This document shows positions 1 through 8,283 of a DNA stretch of 64,000 bases, piece by piece. The stretch lies in contig NZ_CM001773.1 in NCBI RefSeq assembly GCF_000314895.2, forward strand, positions 1,732,512 through 1,796,511, in the 5' to 3' direction. The stretch is from Providencia sneebia DSM 19967. Lineage in GTDB: Bacteria > Pseudomonadota > Gammaproteobacteria > Enterobacterales > Enterobacteriaceae. How positions within the stretch are numbered: position 1 is the first letter of the stretch; every line of letters starts with the position of its first letter. The notes under the pieces were generated by a model. That model searched no databases and had not been told where the DNA came from. It worked only from the letters and a program-made list of their open reading frames with translations. A program made the translations under genes and the position numbers.

Positions 1-1
1 T

Positions 2-1432
2 TCATGGTTGAAATATAATCCCGAATTATGGCGTGAGCTAACCACAGAAGCGCAGGTTCGTTTCCGTCAGGGATTAACAGAAACCACATCCCGTTTTTAT
101 GGTTTTGATATAGATAAACGTGTTTTAGATATGGCTCGTGCCAATGCGCGTAGAGCTGGCGTTCAAGATCTTGTCAGCTTTAATCAAGGTGATGCTGCCA
201 TGCTGGAAAATCCAGTTAAGACAGATATCACGGGAACAATTTTAAGTAATCCTCCTTATGGTGAGCGTTTAGATAGCGAACCTGCTCTGATTGCCCTGCA
301 TAGCCAGTTAGGCCGAGCAGTAAAAGCGCATTTTCCAGGATGGCGCTTATCTATTTTTAGCGCATCACCTGAATTATTGAGCTGCTTACAATTGCGTTCT
401 GAAAGAGAATTTAAGGCGAAAAATGGTCCTTTAGATTGTGTACAAAAAAATTATTTACTCGCACAAACACCATCTGAAACTGTGAGTGAAATTTCGCCTG
501 ATTTTGCAAATAGATTACGTAAAAACCACAAAAAACTGAGTAAATGGGCTAAACAGCAGGGAATTGAATGCTATCGTGTTTATGACGCTGATTTGCCAGA
601 ATACAACGTTGCTGTTGATATTTATGGCGAAAAGGTGGTTATACAAGAATATGCACCACCAAAAACAGTTGATGAGCGTAAAGCGCGCCAACGTTTATTT
701 GATGTCATTACGGCAACAATGAATGTATTACAGCTTTCATCAAATCAATTGATCTTAAAAACACGCCAGCGCCAAAAAGGTAAACAGCAATATGAAAAAT
801 TAGCGCAAAAAGAAGATTTCTTTTTAGTGCAAGAATACAACGCTAAAATGCTGGTTAACTTAACGGATTATTTGGATACTGGGCTATTTTTAGATCACCG
901 AATTGCGCGACGCATCTTAGGGCAAATGAGTCGTGATGCCGATTTTCTAAATCTCTTTTGCTACACCGGTTCTGCAACGGTACATGCCGGATTAGGTGGC
1001 GCGAAGAGCACCACATCAGTTGATATGTCACGTACTTATCTTGAGTGGGCTGAGAAAAACTTGCAAGCCAATGGCCTAACTGGACGTCAACATCGCCTTA
1101 TTCAAGCTGATTGTTTGAGCTGGTTGGCAAATAGTGATGAACAATTTGATGTGATTTTTATTGATCCACCTACATTTTCTAACTCAAAGCGCATGGATGG
1201 TACATTCGATGTACAACGCGATCATGTGCAACTTATAACACATTTAAAACGTCTATTACGCAAAGGGGGAACTATTATGTTCTCTAATAATAAGCGTGGT
1301 TTTAAAATGGATGTGGAAGCATTACAAGAATTAGGATTACAGGCAGAAGAAATTACGGCGAAAACACGTTCAGAGGACTTTGCCCGTAACCGTCAGATTC
1401 ATAACTGCTGGCTTATTCGCCATGCAGCGTAA
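2..1432 (+). CDS. rlmL: 23S rRNA methyltransferase RlmKL, C-terminal part (5' end outside window)
   Basis: Bifunctional 23S rRNA methyltransferase; in E. coli the N-terminal half makes m2G2445 and the C-terminal half m7G2069. The frame is open to the left window edge, so about the first third (THUMP region) is missing. The rest shows both catalytic motifs: NPPYGER in the first Rossmann domain and [11 protein letters not shown] near the end of the second. The product ends about 12 bases before uup, the same order as in E. coli, so the two are probably cotranscribed. The TTG at base 8 is internal and should not be taken as the start. Family identity is confident. Confidence 0.95.
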   Translation, partial: SWLKYNPELWRELTTEAQVRFRQGLTETTSRFYGFDIDKRVLDMARANARRAGVQDLVSFNQGDAAMLENPVKTDITGTILSNPPYGERLDSEPALIALHSQLGRAVKAHFPGWRLSIFSASPELLSCLQLRSEREFKAKNGPLDCVQKNYLLAQTPSETVSEISPDFANRLRKNHKKLSKWAKQQGIECYRVYDADLPEYNVAVDIYGEKVVIQEYAPPKTVDERKARQRLFDVITATMNVLQLSSNQLILKTRQRQKGKQQYEKLAQKEDFFLVQEYNAKMLVNLTDYLDTGLFLDHRIARRILGQMSRDADFLNLFCYTGSATVHAGLGGAKSTTSVDMSRTYLEWAEKNLQANGLTGRQHRLIQADCLSWLANSDEQFDVIFIDPPTFSNSKRMDGTFDVQRDHVQLITHLKRLLRKGGTIMFSNNKRGFKMDVEALQELGLQAEEITAKTRSEDFARNRQIHNCWLIRHAA

Positions 1433-1443
1433 AGGATAAAACA

Positions 1444-3351
1444 ATGGCTTTAATTAATTTGTCTGGTGCATATCTTTCGTTTAGTGATGCACCACTATTA
1501 GATAATACCGAAATTCACATTGAAGATAACGAACGTGTTTGTTTAGTTGGCCGCAATGGTGCGGGTAAATCAACGTTGATGCGTGTGTTAACCAAAGAAC
1601 AGCCTTTGGATGACGGGCAACTGCTTTATCAACAAGATTTGGTGGTTGCGCGTTTACAACAAGATCCACCCAGAAATGTTGAAGGAACTATTTTTGATTT
1701 TGTGGCAGAAGGTGTTGAAGAACAAGCTCAATACCTAAAAGATTACCACCACATTTCTAAACTTGTTGAGACAGATCCGAGTGAGAAAAATCTCAATAAA
1801 ATGGCTGAAATACAAGAAATTTTAGATAGCCGTAATTTATGGTTATTAGATTCACGTATTAGTGATGTGCTGAAAAAATTAGAGTTGCCAGCTGATGCGC
1901 AATTGTCTTCACTTTCTGGTGGATGGTTACGTAAAGCCGCACTAGCGAGAGCACTAGTGAGTAATCCGCGTGTACTATTTTTAGATGAACCAACGAACCA
2001 TTTAGATATCGAAGCAATAGTTTGGCTAGAAAATTTCTTGAAAGATTTTCAAGGCAGCATCGTTTTTATCTCCCATGACCGTTCTTTTATTCGTAATATG
2101 GCAACTCGAATTATTGATCTGGACAGAGGCAAACTGATGTCTTGGCCGGGTAATTATGATCAATATCTTGAAGCTAAAGAAGAAGCTTTGCGTGTAGAAG
2201 AGATGCAAAACGCTGAATTTGACCGCAAACTTGCTCAAGAAGAAACGTGGATCAGACAAGGAATTAAGGCGCGTCGTACGCGTAATGAAGGCCGAGTTCG
2301 CGCGCTTAAAGCATTGCGAGTCGAGCGCTCACAAAGACGCGAAGTGATGGGCAGTGCAAAAATGCAAGTGGGAGAAGCTGCACGCTCAGGGAAAATTGTC
2401 TTTGAGATTGAAAATGTCAATTACCGAATTGATAACAAAGTATTGGTTAAAGATTTTAGCGCTCAAGTATTACGTGGCGACAAAATTGCGCTTGTTGGCC
2501 CAAATGGTTGTGGAAAAACAACGTTATTAAAACTGATGTTGGGGGATTTACAACCCGATAGCGGAAGTGTTCATTGTGGTACAAAATTAGAAGTCGCTTA
2601 TTTCGACCAGCACCGAGCAGCACTTGATCCTGATAAAACTGTTATGGATAACCTTGCGGAAGGCAAGCAAGAAGTGATGGTAAATGGCAAACCTCGGCAC
2701 GTGTTAGGTTATTTGCAGGACTTTATGTTCCCACCAAAACGCGCAATGACACCTGTGCGTGCATTATCAGGTGGTGAGCGTAACCGTTTGTTACTTGCCC
2801 GTTTATTCTTAAAACCAAGCAATTTATTAATTCTTGATGAACCAACAAATGACCTTGATGTAGAAACACTGGAGCTGCTCGAAGAACTGGTTGATGGTTA
2901 TCAAGGTACTGTATTACTCGTCAGCCATGATCGTGAATTTGTTGATAATAGTGTAACAGAATGTTGGATCTTTGAAGGCAACGGCGAAATTAACCGCTAT
3001 ACTGGAGGCTATTTTGATGCCCAGCAGCAAAAAGCACAAACCGTGAGTTTGAAAGCTGAGCAACAAAGTAAACTTTCTGAGCAGAATAAATCGGCAAAAG
3101 AAAAAGAAGCACCAAAGCGGAATAATAAGATAAGCTATCATTTACTCCGTGAATTAGAACAATTACCATCAAAACTTGAACAACTTGAGAGCGAAATTGA
3201 AAGCCTGCAAGCTATTATTGGTGATGCTAATTTCTTTAACCAATCTCATGATGAAACAGAAAAAACGCTCAGCTTGTTAGCTCAAAAAGAGCAAGAATTA
3301 GAGCAAGCATTTGACCGTTGGCAGGAATTAGACCTCCTTAAAAATGGTTAA
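1444..3351 (+). CDS. uup: ABC-F family ATPase Uup
   Basis: Cytosolic ABC-F ATPase of 635 aa, the same length as E. coli Uup, linked to ribosome function and precise transposon excision. Two nucleotide-binding domains are visible: GRNGAGKS, LSGGWLRKA and LFLDEPTNHLD in the first, then GPNGCGKT, LSGGERNRL and LILDEPTNDLD in the second. There are no membrane segments. The charged C-terminal ~100 residues, after a Lys/Glu-rich linker, form the coiled-coil nucleic-acid-binding tail typical of Uup. It sits directly after rlmL and is likely cotranscribed with it. Confidence 0.96.
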   Translation: MALINLSGAYLSFSDAPLLDNTEIHIEDNERVCLVGRNGAGKSTLMRVLTKEQPLDDGQLLYQQDLVVARLQQDPPRNVEGTIFDFVAEGVEEQAQYLKDYHHISKLVETDPSEKNLNKMAEIQEILDSRNLWLLDSRISDVLKKLELPADAQLSSLSGGWLRKAALARALVSNPRVLFLDEPTNHLDIEAIVWLENFLKDFQGSIVFISHDRSFIRNMATRIIDLDRGKLMSWPGNYDQYLEAKEEALRVEEMQNAEFDRKLAQEETWIRQGIKARRTRNEGRVRALKALRVERSQRREVMGSAKMQVGEAARSGKIVFEIENVNYRIDNKVLVKDFSAQVLRGDKIALVGPNGCGKTTLLKLMLGDLQPDSGSVHCGTKLEVAYFDQHRAALDPDKTVMDNLAEGKQEVMVNGKPRHVLGYLQDFMFPPKRAMTPVRALSGGERNRLLLARLFLKPSNLLILDEPTNDLDVETLELLEELVDGYQGTVLLVSHDREFVDNSVTECWIFEGNGEINRYTGGYFDAQQQKAQTVSLKAEQQSKLSEQNKSAKEKEAPKRNNKISYHLLRELEQLPSKLEQLESEIESLQAIIGDANFFNQSHDETEKTLSLLAQKEQELEQAFDRWQELDLLKNG

Positions 3352-3386
3352 TATCCACGATGTGAAATAAGAGGGGGAGAATCGCC

Positions 3387-4664
3387 TTGTGCTCTCATGA
3401 ATCTCATGAACATGTATTGTGTAATCAATGTGACATGCTCGTTTCTGTGCCTGAATTGCAGCAAGGCAGCAAAGCGACATGTCCACGTTGTCATACAACA
3501 TTAGTCTCAAAGTGGCGTTATCCCTACAAACAACCCGCAGCATATGCATTTAGTGCTTTAGTTATGCTGCTGATTGCTTGCTTTTTTCCTTTTGTGAAAA
3601 TGAGTGCGGCAGGTATTGAAAATGAAATCTCAATTTTTCAAATCATTGAGATAATAGGGGCGACGCGCTATAACGCGTTAGCGCTCTTTTTCCTCTTTTT
3701 TGCATTAGTGATACCTGCCTTTTGTATGGTAATTATTATCCTCTTTGGTCTACAGGTTCATATCCATAAGAAAATTAAGGTATGGTTTAGCCGTATCTTA
3801 TTTCAAATGAAATCTTGGTGTATGGCTGAGATTTTCTTAGCGGGTGTCCTCGTTAGTTTTGTGAAATTAATTGCTTATGGGGATATTGGCGTTGGGTTGA
3901 GTTTCTTACCATATTGCCTATTTTGTGTTCTGCAAGTTAGGGCATTTCAATGTTTGGATAGGCACTGGATGTGGAATAGAATTGAGCCTGCACCAAAACT
4001 GGAGCAAAAATTGCAAGTCGGTAAGACGGGGATAAGCCAAAATGTGCGCCTATGTTTAACTTGTACGGCGATTTTACCTGCTGAACAATCTAAGTGCCCG
4101 CGTTGTTACTCTCATGGTAGTGTCCGCAAGCACCAAAGTTTACAGTGGACAGTGGCATTATTGCTAACCTCTTTCATATTATATATTCCTGCAAATCTGC
4201 TTCCTGTTATGACAACGAGCATGCTAGGTAGTGACATGCACTCGACTATTATGGACGGGGTTATTCTTTTGTGGGGCGATGGATCATATCCTGTCGCATT
4301 AGTGATTTTTATTGCCAGTATTATGGTGCCATCATTAAAAATGATTGGTATTGCTTGGCTGTGCCTAGATTCTCGCGGATACGGAAATAAAGATCCGCAT
4401 CGTATGCACTTTATTTATGAATTAGTCGAATATGTAGGACGTTGGTCTATGATTGATGTTTTTGTTATTACTATTTTGGCTTCTTTAGTACAAATGGGGC
4501 AATTGATGAATATAGTCCCTGCACAGGGCGTTATTTTCTTTGGTGTTGTCGTTATTTTAACGATGTTTGCAGCGATAGCATTCGACCCAAGATTAACATG
4601 GGATCGCTGCGCAAAAAAACACGCACTAAAGACTGTTGAACAACAAGAAGGAGCCATCGGATGA
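3387..4664 (+). CDS. pqiA: Intermembrane transport protein PqiA
   Basis: Inner-membrane component of the Pqi (MCE) lipid-transport system, 425 aa. The start is TTG, preceded by a purine-rich GAGGGGGAG; the following residues (MCSHESHEH) match the E. coli N-terminus in position. Two cysteine clusters (CNQC...CPRC near residue 15-35 and CLTC...CPRC near 220-240) precede two blocks of four hydrophobic helices, the duplicated PqiA domain layout. The conserved MAEIFLAGVLVSFVKL stretch is present. It overlaps pqiB by four bases (ATGA), so translation is probably coupled. First gene of pqiABC; in E. coli this operon is paraquat-inducible through SoxRS, but no SoxS site was identified here. Confidence 0.96.
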   Translation: MCSHESHEHVLCNQCDMLVSVPELQQGSKATCPRCHTTLVSKWRYPYKQPAAYAFSALVMLLIACFFPFVKMSAAGIENEISIFQIIEIIGATRYNALALFFLFFALVIPAFCMVIIILFGLQVHIHKKIKVWFSRILFQMKSWCMAEIFLAGVLVSFVKLIAYGDIGVGLSFLPYCLFCVLQVRAFQCLDRHWMWNRIEPAPKLEQKLQVGKTGISQNVRLCLTCTAILPAEQSKCPRCYSHGSVRKHQSLQWTVALLLTSFILYIPANLLPVMTTSMLGSDMHSTIMDGVILLWGDGSYPVALVIFIASIMVPSLKMIGIAWLCLDSRGYGNKDPHRMHFIYELVEYVGRWSMIDVFVITILASLVQMGQLMNIVPAQGVIFFGVVVILTMFAAIAFDPRLTWDRCAKKHALKTVEQQEGAIG

Positions 4665-6310
4665 CTCAGCAAGAAACATCACAGGCTAATGCCAAAGTGA
4701 GTAAATTAAAAAGTTGGTCACCTGTTTGGGTGATCCCCATTATTACGGTATTAATTGGTGCATGGATACTGTTTTACCACTTTAGCCATCAAGGCCCTGA
4801 AGTCACATTGATTACTTACAATGCGGAAGGTATTGAAGCGGGTAAAACTAAGATCAAGAGCCGCAGTGTCGATATCGGTATTGTCGAAAGTGTCACATTA
4901 GATGACAACTTTAGTCGCGTTGTGATAAAAGCACGCCTCAATAACAATATGAAAGAGTTATTGCGTACTGACTCCGCTTTTTGGATAGTCAAACCCACCA
5001 TTGGGCGTGAAGGTGTGACAGGATTAGGCACATTATTGTCAGGTGTCTTTATTGAAGTTCAACCCGGAACGGCTAGTACAGCGCATACAGAATTCACTTT
5101 ACTTGATTCACCACCTTTAGCTTCACCAGATGCGAAAGGGATCCGCATAGAATTAATTAGTGATAAAGCAGGGCAGCTAAACGCCGGCGATCCAGTCCTA
5201 TTCAAAGGTTATCGGGTGGGTTCTGTAGAAACTAGCCAGTTTAATATGAAAGGCCGTGATATGCGTTATCAGCTATTTATCAACGCGCCTTACGACCAAC
5301 TAATCAACAGTAATGTACGGTTTTGGAAAGATAGTGGTATTGCCTTTGACATGTCATCCCAAGGGCTACATGTAGAATTAGGTTCTCTTGCTACCCTGCT
5401 AACAGGGGGCGTCAGTTTTGATGTTCCTGATGGTTGGATGGCAGGTGAAAGTGTTAAAGAAAACACAGTCTTCACATTATTTGATAGTAAAAGTAGCATC
5501 CAAAACTCGTTGTATACATCATATCAAGACTTTGTGTTATTTTTCTCTGATTCTGTACGTGGCTTACAGCCTGGTGCGCCGGTCGAGTTCCGTGGTATTC
5601 GCTTGGGTACGGTGGCAAAAGTCCCATTCTATACTGATGGATTTGACCAAAAATTAGATAACGACTTCCGTATTCCTGTCTTAATCCATATTGAGCCTGA
5701 ACGTTTTGCTAAAGATGTCGGTGCTGATTTTAACTTGAAAGAAGAACTCAAAGCAGCGATGAAAGATGGATTACGTGCTTCATTAAAATCAGGTAATTTA
5801 CTGACTGGAGCACTCTTTGTTGATCTTGATTTTGTGCCTAATGTTCCTCCATATACAGGCCCAGATGTGATTGCTGGCTATAAAATTATTCCAACAACAA
5901 GTGCGGGCTTAGCGCAAATTCAGCAAAAAGTTATTTCAGTGTTGGATAAAATCAATAGCATGCCAGTTGAGCCTATGTTGAATCAAACAACGAAAACATT
6001 GGCTGAAGGGCAAAAAACAATTCAAGAAGCACAAGTGATGCTGGGTGAATTGAATAAACTCATGGGCAGCAAAGATTTCCAAAACTTACCGCGTGATCTA
6101 CAAAAAACATTGAATGAAATGAATCGGGCAATGCAAGGGTTCCAACCGGGTTCTCCTGCATATAATAAGATGGTTGATAATATGCAACGCTTAGACCAAG
6201 TTCTCAGGGAAGTGCAACCATTATTGCGTACGCTAAATAGTAAGAGTAATGCCCTTGTATTTGAAGCTGAGCCTACAAAGGACCCTGTACCTAAAGGAGT
6301 GAAAAAATAA
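4661..6310 (+). CDS. pqiB: Intermembrane transport protein PqiB, three MCE domains
   Basis: Periplasm-spanning MCE protein of 549 aa, with one N-terminal transmembrane helix (about residues 22-42) anchoring it next to PqiA. Three MCE/MlaD modules follow at about 48-138, 160-258 and 290-390, each with a recognisable core (for example GDPVLFKGYRVGSV and GAPVEFRGIRLGTV). The last ~130 residues are the helical region that forms the needle-like tube in E. coli PqiB. The start overlaps the pqiA stop and the stop overlaps the pqiC start, so the three genes form one translationally coupled operon. Confidence 0.96.
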   Translation: MTQQETSQANAKVSKLKSWSPVWVIPIITVLIGAWILFYHFSHQGPEVTLITYNAEGIEAGKTKIKSRSVDIGIVESVTLDDNFSRVVIKARLNNNMKELLRTDSAFWIVKPTIGREGVTGLGTLLSGVFIEVQPGTASTAHTEFTLLDSPPLASPDAKGIRIELISDKAGQLNAGDPVLFKGYRVGSVETSQFNMKGRDMRYQLFINAPYDQLINSNVRFWKDSGIAFDMSSQGLHVELGSLATLLTGGVSFDVPDGWMAGESVKENTVFTLFDSKSSIQNSLYTSYQDFVLFFSDSVRGLQPGAPVEFRGIRLGTVAKVPFYTDGFDQKLDNDFRIPVLIHIEPERFAKDVGADFNLKEELKAAMKDGLRASLKSGNLLTGALFVDLDFVPNVPPYTGPDVIAGYKIIPTTSAGLAQIQQKVISVLDKINSMPVEPMLNQTTKTLAEGQKTIQEAQVMLGELNKLMGSKDFQNLPRDLQKTLNEMNRAMQGFQPGSPAYNKMVDNMQRLDQVLREVQPLLRTLNSKSNALVFEAEPTKDPVPKGVKK

Positions 6311-6867
6311 TGCGATATATTGTATCGATATTAGTTTTAATGCTGGCGGCTTGTAGCAGCACCCCCGAGAAAAAGTATTACCAATTGCCGATGAAAGCAT
6401 CGGCAGCCCAAACAGCAACGGTGATGGGGCAAAAAAATCAAATTTGGTTACAGCGTGTGATGCTATCTGATGTACTGACATCCAATGGGATTACTTACCA
6501 AACATCAGATGTGAGTTACACGAATGCCAGCTCACATTTATGGGCAAGTCCGTTAGAGCAGCAATTAGGCCAATCTATGGTCAATGAACTGTCTTCTCAA
6601 TTGCCTGAAAGATTAGTTTCATTGCAACCATTGCAGAACTCGCCTGATACTTTGGATATAACGCTGACGGCATTTAATGGCCGTTATGATGGTAAAGTGC
6701 TTATTCAAGGTTTTTGGACGTTATCGGATGGTAAAGAGATTGTCCGCCGTAACTTTGATATTCAATTGGAACAAAAAGAAGATGGATATCCAGATTTAGT
6801 TCGAACATTATCTGAAGGTTGGCAGCAAGTTGCACAAGGTATTGTAAAAGAAATCAATAAACTTTAA
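6310..6867 (+). CDS. pqiC: PqiC outer-membrane lipoprotein
   Basis: Lipoprotein of 185 aa, third gene of pqiABC; it anchors the PqiB tube at the outer membrane. The signal peptide ends in a lipobox (LMLAACSS), so the mature protein starts at Cys15. The residue after Cys is Ser, which favours outer-membrane sorting. The start codon overlaps the pqiB stop (TAATG). The rest is the DUF330/ABC-type transport auxiliary domain. A strong hairpin terminator lies about 130 bases downstream. Confidence 0.93.
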   Translation: MRYIVSILVLMLAACSSTPEKKYYQLPMKASAAQTATVMGQKNQIWLQRVMLSDVLTSNGITYQTSDVSYTNASSHLWASPLEQQLGQSMVNELSSQLPERLVSLQPLQNSPDTLDITLTAFNGRYDGKVLIQGFWTLSDGKEIVRRNFDIQLEQKEDGYPDLVRTLSEGWQQVAQGIVKEINKL

Positions 6868-6930
6868 TTTATTTTAATCGTTATTGTATTTCAGTAAATA
6901 GACACGTAGCGTTAGTGATTTATCCAATAC

Positions 6931-6970
6931 GCCGCAAACCCCGACCTTTAGGGCGGGAGAGATGGCAACG
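6931..6970 (+). ncRNA. Possible remnant of an IS605-family right end / omega-RNA scaffold
   Basis: A short GC-rich hairpin (CCCG-ACC, loop TTTA, GGG-CGGG) followed by AGAGATGGCAA. From memory it closely resembles the 3' end of TnpB-associated omega-RNA/right ends of IS200/IS605-type elements, where a CCCGTCC TTTA GGGCGGG hairpin is followed by GAGGATGTCAA. No tnpA or tnpB lies nearby, so it would be a remnant or a solo end. Recognition is by eye only. Confidence 0.4.
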
Positions 6971-6999
6971 TTGTTACTTTTCTATTAATAAACATGCAT

Positions 7000-7035
7000 A
7001 TGCACTTTGGTTATAATGACCAAAGTGCATTTTTC
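7000..7035 (+). terminator. Rho-independent terminator of pqiABC
   Basis: Perfect stem ATGCACTTTGG(T)/(A)CCAAAGTGCAT with an AT loop, followed by TTTTT. It lies after pqiC and before the rmf promoter region, separating the operon from rmf. Confidence 0.85.
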
Positions 7036-7267
7036 ATACTTATTGTCTCTATCTTAATCAATTGTATTATAACGCTAAAATAATTTTTGATTAAAAATCA
7101 ATGTATTACGTTGTGTGTGGAAATGTAATTCACATTTATTAGATTTATGACATTTATATTAAATTCTTTACTTGATTTTCTTTTTGCCCAGTTGTATTTC
7201 TATAGTGTACTTAGTTGAAGTTAAGTACTGTTTTCTTTTCCATTTTTAATGATGAGGGAAGTAAGGC

Positions 7268-7438
7268 ATGAAAAGACAGAAACGAGACCGTTTAGAAAGA
7301 GCTTTATCGAGAGGTTATCAAGCAGGCATCGCAGGACGTTCCAAAGAGTTATGCCCCTATCAGGCTATTGATGCGCGATCACATTGGTTAGGAGGCTGGC
7401 GAAAGGCGATGGAGGATAGAGCAATCTTATCTGCATAG
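7268..7438 (+). CDS. rmf: Ribosome modulation factor RMF
   Basis: Small basic protein of 56 aa that dimerises 70S ribosomes into inactive 100S particles in stationary phase. It starts MKRQKRDRLERA and contains RGYQAGIAGRSKE, CPYQ and WLGGWR, nearly identical to E. coli RMF (55 aa). The start is preceded by GAGGGAAGTAAGGC, which supplies the ribosome binding site. It is a single-gene unit between the pqiABC terminator and its own terminator, in the E. coli order pqiC-rmf-fabA. Expression is expected to rise with ppGpp in stationary phase, as in E. coli. Confidence 0.97.
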   Translation: MKRQKRDRLERALSRGYQAGIAGRSKELCPYQAIDARSHWLGGWRKAMEDRAILSA

Positions 7439-7536
7439 CACAGATTAAAGTGCTTATATCTTGCAGATATCACTATTATTCAAAAATTAAAAAATGAAGA
7501 TCGTTATTTTTTAATTTATCTATTGTTAAGGTTTTT

Positions 7537-7563
7537 AACCTCCGCAAATGCGGAGGTTTTCGC
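7537..7563 (+). terminator. Terminator after rmf
   Basis: Stem AACCTCCGCA / TGCGGAGGTT with a tight loop, followed by TTTTCG. It lies between convergent rmf and fabA. The T run is on the plus strand, so it mainly serves rmf. Confidence 0.8.
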
Positions 7564-7679
7564 TTAAAACACCACGGTAAATTTCTTTTAATTATTAGTT
7601 GGTTAACCCTAATGACAAAAAATCCCTCATAGTAAATGAAGGATTTTTATAACACAGTGCAAATAGCTGTATTCAATAA

Positions 7680-8198
7680 TTAGAATATACTGGTATCTTT
7701 AAATAGACCTACTTTTAGATCATTCGCTGTGTAAATCACTTTACCATCAACTAACACTTCACCGTCAGCAAGACCCATGATCAGTTTACGGTTAATAACG
7801 CGTTTAAAATTGATACGATAAGTCACTTTTTTCGCTGTTGGCAGAATTTGGCCTGTGAATTTCACTTCGCCTACGCCAAGTGCACGGCCTTTGCCTTCAC
7901 CACCTAACCAGCCAAGGTAGAAACCAACTAATTGCCACATTGCATCTAAGCCTAAGCAACCGGGCATCACTGGATCATTGACAAAATGGCAGCCAAAAAA
8001 CCATAAATCTGGGTTAATATCTAATTCAGCTTCGACATAACCTTTATTAAAGGTTCCGCCATCTTCAGTCATTGTGATGATGCGATCCATCATCAACATG
8101 TTGCCAGAAGGTAATGGAGGTCCATTTTCTCCAAATAGTTCACCTCTTCCTGAAGCTTCTAAATCAACTTTTGTGTAGGACGCGCGTTTATCAACCAT
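7680..8198 (-). CDS. fabA: 3-hydroxydecanoyl-ACP dehydratase/isomerase FabA
   Basis: Key enzyme of anaerobic unsaturated fatty acid synthesis: it dehydrates 3-hydroxydecanoyl-ACP and isomerises trans-2- to cis-3-decenoyl-ACP. It has 172 aa, exactly the E. coli length, starting [10 protein letters not shown]. The catalytic His sits in [15 protein letters not shown] and the catalytic Asp in LGLDAMWQL. Hotdog fold, cytosolic homodimer. The upstream region carries recognisable FadR and FabR operators, so activation by FadR and repression by FabR as in E. coli is likely. Confidence 0.98.
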   Translation of the reverse strand: MVDKRASYTKVDLEASGRGELFGENGPPLPSGNMLMMDRIITMTEDGGTFNKGYVEAELDINPDLWFFGCHFVNDPVMPGCLGLDAMWQLVGFYLGWLGGEGKGRALGVGEVKFTGQILPTAKKVTYRINFKRVINRKLIMGLADGEVLVDGKVIYTANDLKVGLFKDTSIF

Positions 8199-8238
8199 GT
8201 TCTTATGATAGCCTTAATTGAGTGTAAGTTCATAGAAT

Positions 8239-8256
8239 AGCGTACACTTGTAAGCT
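8239..8256 (-). promoter_or_regulatory. FabR operator upstream of fabA
   Basis: AGCGTACACTTGTAAGCT is an 18-bp near-palindrome with one mismatched position. It resembles the FabR site of enterobacterial fabA/fabB promoters and lies 41-58 bases before the fabA start, next to the FadR site. Confidence 0.7.
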
Positions 8257-8257
8257 G

Positions 8258-8274
8258 AACAACTCCGATCTGAT
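8258..8274 (-). promoter_or_regulatory. FadR activator site upstream of fabA
   Basis: Read on the minus strand this is ATCAGATCGGAGTTGTT, close to the E. coli fabA FadR site as I remember it (CTGATCGGACTTGTT) and directly adjacent to the FabR palindrome. It sits where FadR activates fabA, upstream of the core promoter. Confidence 0.7.
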
Positions 8275-8283
8275 ATTTTTTAT

